Source: Nyssa sinensis
Taxonomy: Eukaryota > Streptophyta > Magnoliopsida > Cornales > Nyssaceae
DNA: 64,000 bases
Direction of reading: 5' to 3'
Assembly (NCBI GenBank): GCA_008638375.1
Contig: VIRR01000564.1
Coordinates: 1-64,000, forward strand
Numbering within the stretch: the first letter of the stretch is position 1; each line of letters begins with the position of its first letter. This document shows, piece by piece, positions 63,691 to 64,000 of this stretch. Below the pieces are notes generated by a model. That model ran no database searches and had not been told where the DNA came from. It saw nothing but the letters and a program-made list of their open reading frames with translations. Both the position numbers and the translations under genes were made by a program.

Positions 63691-64000
63691 GACTCTCTCA
63701 CTTTGGGTTATCAAAAGATTTCCATGATTTTTTCCCCATCATTCACATTCGTATATGCAAGTTCCACTACATAAACTAATTTCAAGTCATTATTAAAGCC
63801 TACTTTGTTGCGTTATCTTTACCTGCATTGCCATGGTGCTGGGGGATATGTCCCTCCTCCCTGATTTTGGTGTTGATGCAGTTTGCTGTTTATACAGAAT
63901 GCTTTACATGACCTTTCATATATCTCACAGGATCCGGGTGCCATCAAAAATTCTCCTAGGACATCCTAGCATGGTTAAAAAAGGTTTGGCTGAAGGTCTT
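46480..64000 (+). CDS. 5' part of an unidentified gene with a giant first coding intron
   Basis: Join 46480-46493 and 63931-64000, continuing beyond the window. Exon 2 (46446-46493) has an acceptor ATTTAGCAG and a donor ACG|GTGAGT. It holds an ATG at 46480 followed by LPK and two bases of an Arg codon. The next coding exon follows CATATATCTCACAG at 63930 and starts with the missing third base, giving Arg, then [20 protein letters not shown] and EGL, fully open to the edge. The joined start is MLPKR then [10 protein letters not shown] do not recognise the family. Small frame-preserving exons inside the 17.4-kb intron cannot be ruled out. The join is inferred from phase and splice sites. Confidence 0.5.
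47555..47632. repeat. (CT)n(C)n(GT)n compound microsatellite
   Basis: About 19 CT units, a C run of about 13, then about 10 GT units. Confidence 0.95.
49208..49288 (+). other. Possible cryptic or alternative exon
   Basis: The acceptor-like TTCTCTTTGCAG lies at 49196-49207 and a donor-like AAG|GTATTAG follows 49288. Joined to exon 2 the frame reads [14 protein letters not shown] and then meets a stop near the exon end. It would therefore truncate the protein, so if used it is an alternative or non-productive exon. Confidence 0.25.
49346..49379. repeat. (CTCTCC)n microsatellite
   Basis: About five CTCTCC units. Confidence 0.9.
51575..51720. repeat. Two direct copies of a CAGTGTCAGTTT block
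   Basis: TTCAGTGTCAGTTT followed a few bases later by T(G)CATCCTTCAT or GTATCCTTCAT occurs near 51592 and 51679, about 87 bp apart. The part between the blocks differs more. Confidence 0.6.
53025..53410. repeat. CAC/CAT-rich degenerate minisatellite
   Basis: Dense runs of CCACCA, CATCAC and CACCAC with scattered changes. It gives a Pro/His/Thr-rich frame (62 codons at 52993) that is low-complexity. A C run follows at 53431-53451. A similar stretch is at 59150-59450. Confidence 0.6.
54247..54290. repeat. C-run and (CCCCA)n tract
   Basis: A run of 13 C is followed by GG and five CCCCA-type units. The minus strand therefore carries many G4 runs and could form a G-quadruplex. Confidence 0.9.
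54361..54390. repeat. (AT)n microsatellite
   Basis: Fifteen AT units just upstream of the L1 relic at 54440. Confidence 0.95.
54986..55440. other. Insertion of unknown repeat within the L1 relic
   Basis: It separates two L1 protein segments. Its right part (about 55365-55440), inverted, matches 58290-58370: both start AATGTTACCT then GAAC, then TTATGGTACA(C/T)GG and GGGAACA. This shows a family member in the opposite orientation 3 kb away. Superfamily unknown. Confidence 0.45.
55471..55572 (+). mobile_element. SINE with 13-bp target duplication
   Basis: The body starts TTACCCTTGGGGTTGTACGA and has a B-box-like TGTTCAACTCCC near 55529. It ends in a run of ten A. The flanks are TTAGGAGGGACTT (55458-55470) and TTAGAAGGGACTT (55573-55585), 12 of 13 identical, as expected for L1-driven SINE insertion. 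It sits in the L1 relic, so it is younger than that element. Confidence 0.65.
56131..60269. other. Intron sequence without recognised genes
   Basis: AT-rich with a T-rich plus strand. It includes the inverted repeat copy at 58290-58370, a CAC/CAT-rich stretch near 59150-59450, and a duplication of ATCTCCACAAGCTGTAGCAC (59330 and 59369). A (CT)n tract lies at 59479-59498. Confidence 0.5.
59330..59405. repeat. Tandem duplication, 2 x 38 bp
   Basis: AATCTCCACAAGCTGTAGCA then CAAGT(G/A)AAG(T/C)CATGA occurs twice in a row with two differences. Confidence 0.85.
60270..62160 (-). pseudogene. 5'-truncated L1 LINE, ORF2 reverse transcriptase to 3' end
   Basis: Minus strand, read from 62160 down. [19 protein letters not shown], then [19 protein letters not shown], match the L1 reverse transcriptase; the catalytic block is [17 protein letters not shown] near 61900 (consensus FADD). 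Then [30 protein letters not shown] near 61390, [13 protein letters not shown] near 61160, and [20 protein letters not shown] near 60520. A T-run at 60270-60277 marks the poly(A). Frameshifts and stops split it into at least eight pieces. A shared TATCTC at both ends may be a short target duplication. Confidence 0.9.
62258..62282. repeat. (AT)n microsatellite
   Basis: About twelve AT units beside the 5' truncation of the minus-strand L1. Confidence 0.9.
62520..62900 (+). pseudogene. L1 LINE ORF2 C-terminal fragment
   Basis: Frames give [19 protein letters not shown], then [20 protein letters not shown], then [19 protein letters not shown] and [18 protein letters not shown] (X marks a stop). 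This matches the end of L1 ORF2 (CxxCxxEEExxxHLLLHC...LWMIWxERNxRxFE). It belongs to another L1 copy on the plus strand. Dead fragment. Confidence 0.7.
63179..63214. repeat. T17-G19 homopolymer junction
   Basis: Seventeen T are followed by nineteen G without interruption, about 700 bp before the inferred acceptor. The G run could form a G-quadruplex in DNA or pre-mRNA. Confidence 0.9.
63642..63690. repeat. (CT)n(CA)n microsatellite
   Basis: About sixteen CT units then about nine CA units, about 240 bp upstream of the inferred acceptor. Confidence 0.95.

Larger units (their letters stand above)
46494..63930 (+). other. Inferred giant intron (about 17.4 kb)
   Basis: It runs from the GTGAGT donor to the CTCACAG acceptor. 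It contains L1 relics at 54440-56130 (plus), 60270-62160 (minus) and 62520-62900 (plus), a SINE at 55471-55572, CAN-rich minisatellite DNA and many microsatellites. The remaining parts (46500-54240, 56130-60260) are AT-rich with T-rich plus strand, as is usual for plant introns. ORFs in it are short and without known domains. Confidence 0.5.

Noticed and set aside
1..64000. CRISPR arrays, operons, phage or plasmid features
   Set aside because: The window is plant nuclear DNA with spliced genes and eukaryotic transposons; no such prokaryotic structure is present.

Overview
This is AT-rich nuclear DNA from a flowering plant, most likely a dicot. The evidence is one intact four-exon nuclear gene for a photosystem I antenna protein with GT-AG introns, abundant (CT)n, (TA)n and (GT)n microsatellites, and plant-type transposable elements (Ty3/gypsy, Ty1/copia, L1 LINEs, CACTA, MULE, Tourist and Stowaway MITEs, SINE-like units). 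The species cannot be named from the sequence alone.

Layout. 1-9.6 kb is decayed LTR-retrotransposon sequence: an LTR with an initiator-Met tRNA primer site (2441-3901) and a Ty3/gypsy pol relic (about 7900-9620). 9.6-14.0 kb looks like the 3' part of the same gypsy element, with an antisense ORF split by a probable solo copia LTR (about 11250-12730). 16-22 kb holds two Tourist-like MITEs and a non-autonomous CACTA element (20245-21889) with a perfect 3-bp target duplication and a nested foldback element. 25.8-27.5 kb holds an L1 relic and a near-perfect palindromic MITE inside a (TA)n tract.

The only complete gene is Lhca1 on the minus strand (29613-31277; four exons, 246 codons), with a recognisable light-type promoter. 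After it come a second non-autonomous CACTA element (33332-36290, TSD CCT) containing a 170-bp tandem array and an L1 reverse-transcriptase fragment, a decayed MULE transposase (about 37450-38580) with an internal 213-bp duplication, a six-unit tandem array (38945-39660), and Stowaway-like and Mutator-like MITEs (42-44 kb).

From about 46.0 kb to the right edge I infer the 5' part of one plus-strand gene: a GC-rich first exon ending at 46177, a second exon (46446-46493) carrying the likely ATG, then an intron of about 17.4 kb full of L1 relics on both strands, a SINE with a 13-bp target duplication and many microsatellites, and a coding exon at 63931 that runs off the window. The phase of the two coding exons matches across the intron. 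I do not recognise the protein.

No clearly new molecular system is evident. The most unusual items are the giant transposon-filled first coding intron, the nested transposon structures with readable target duplications, and the antisense ORF of the gypsy element.
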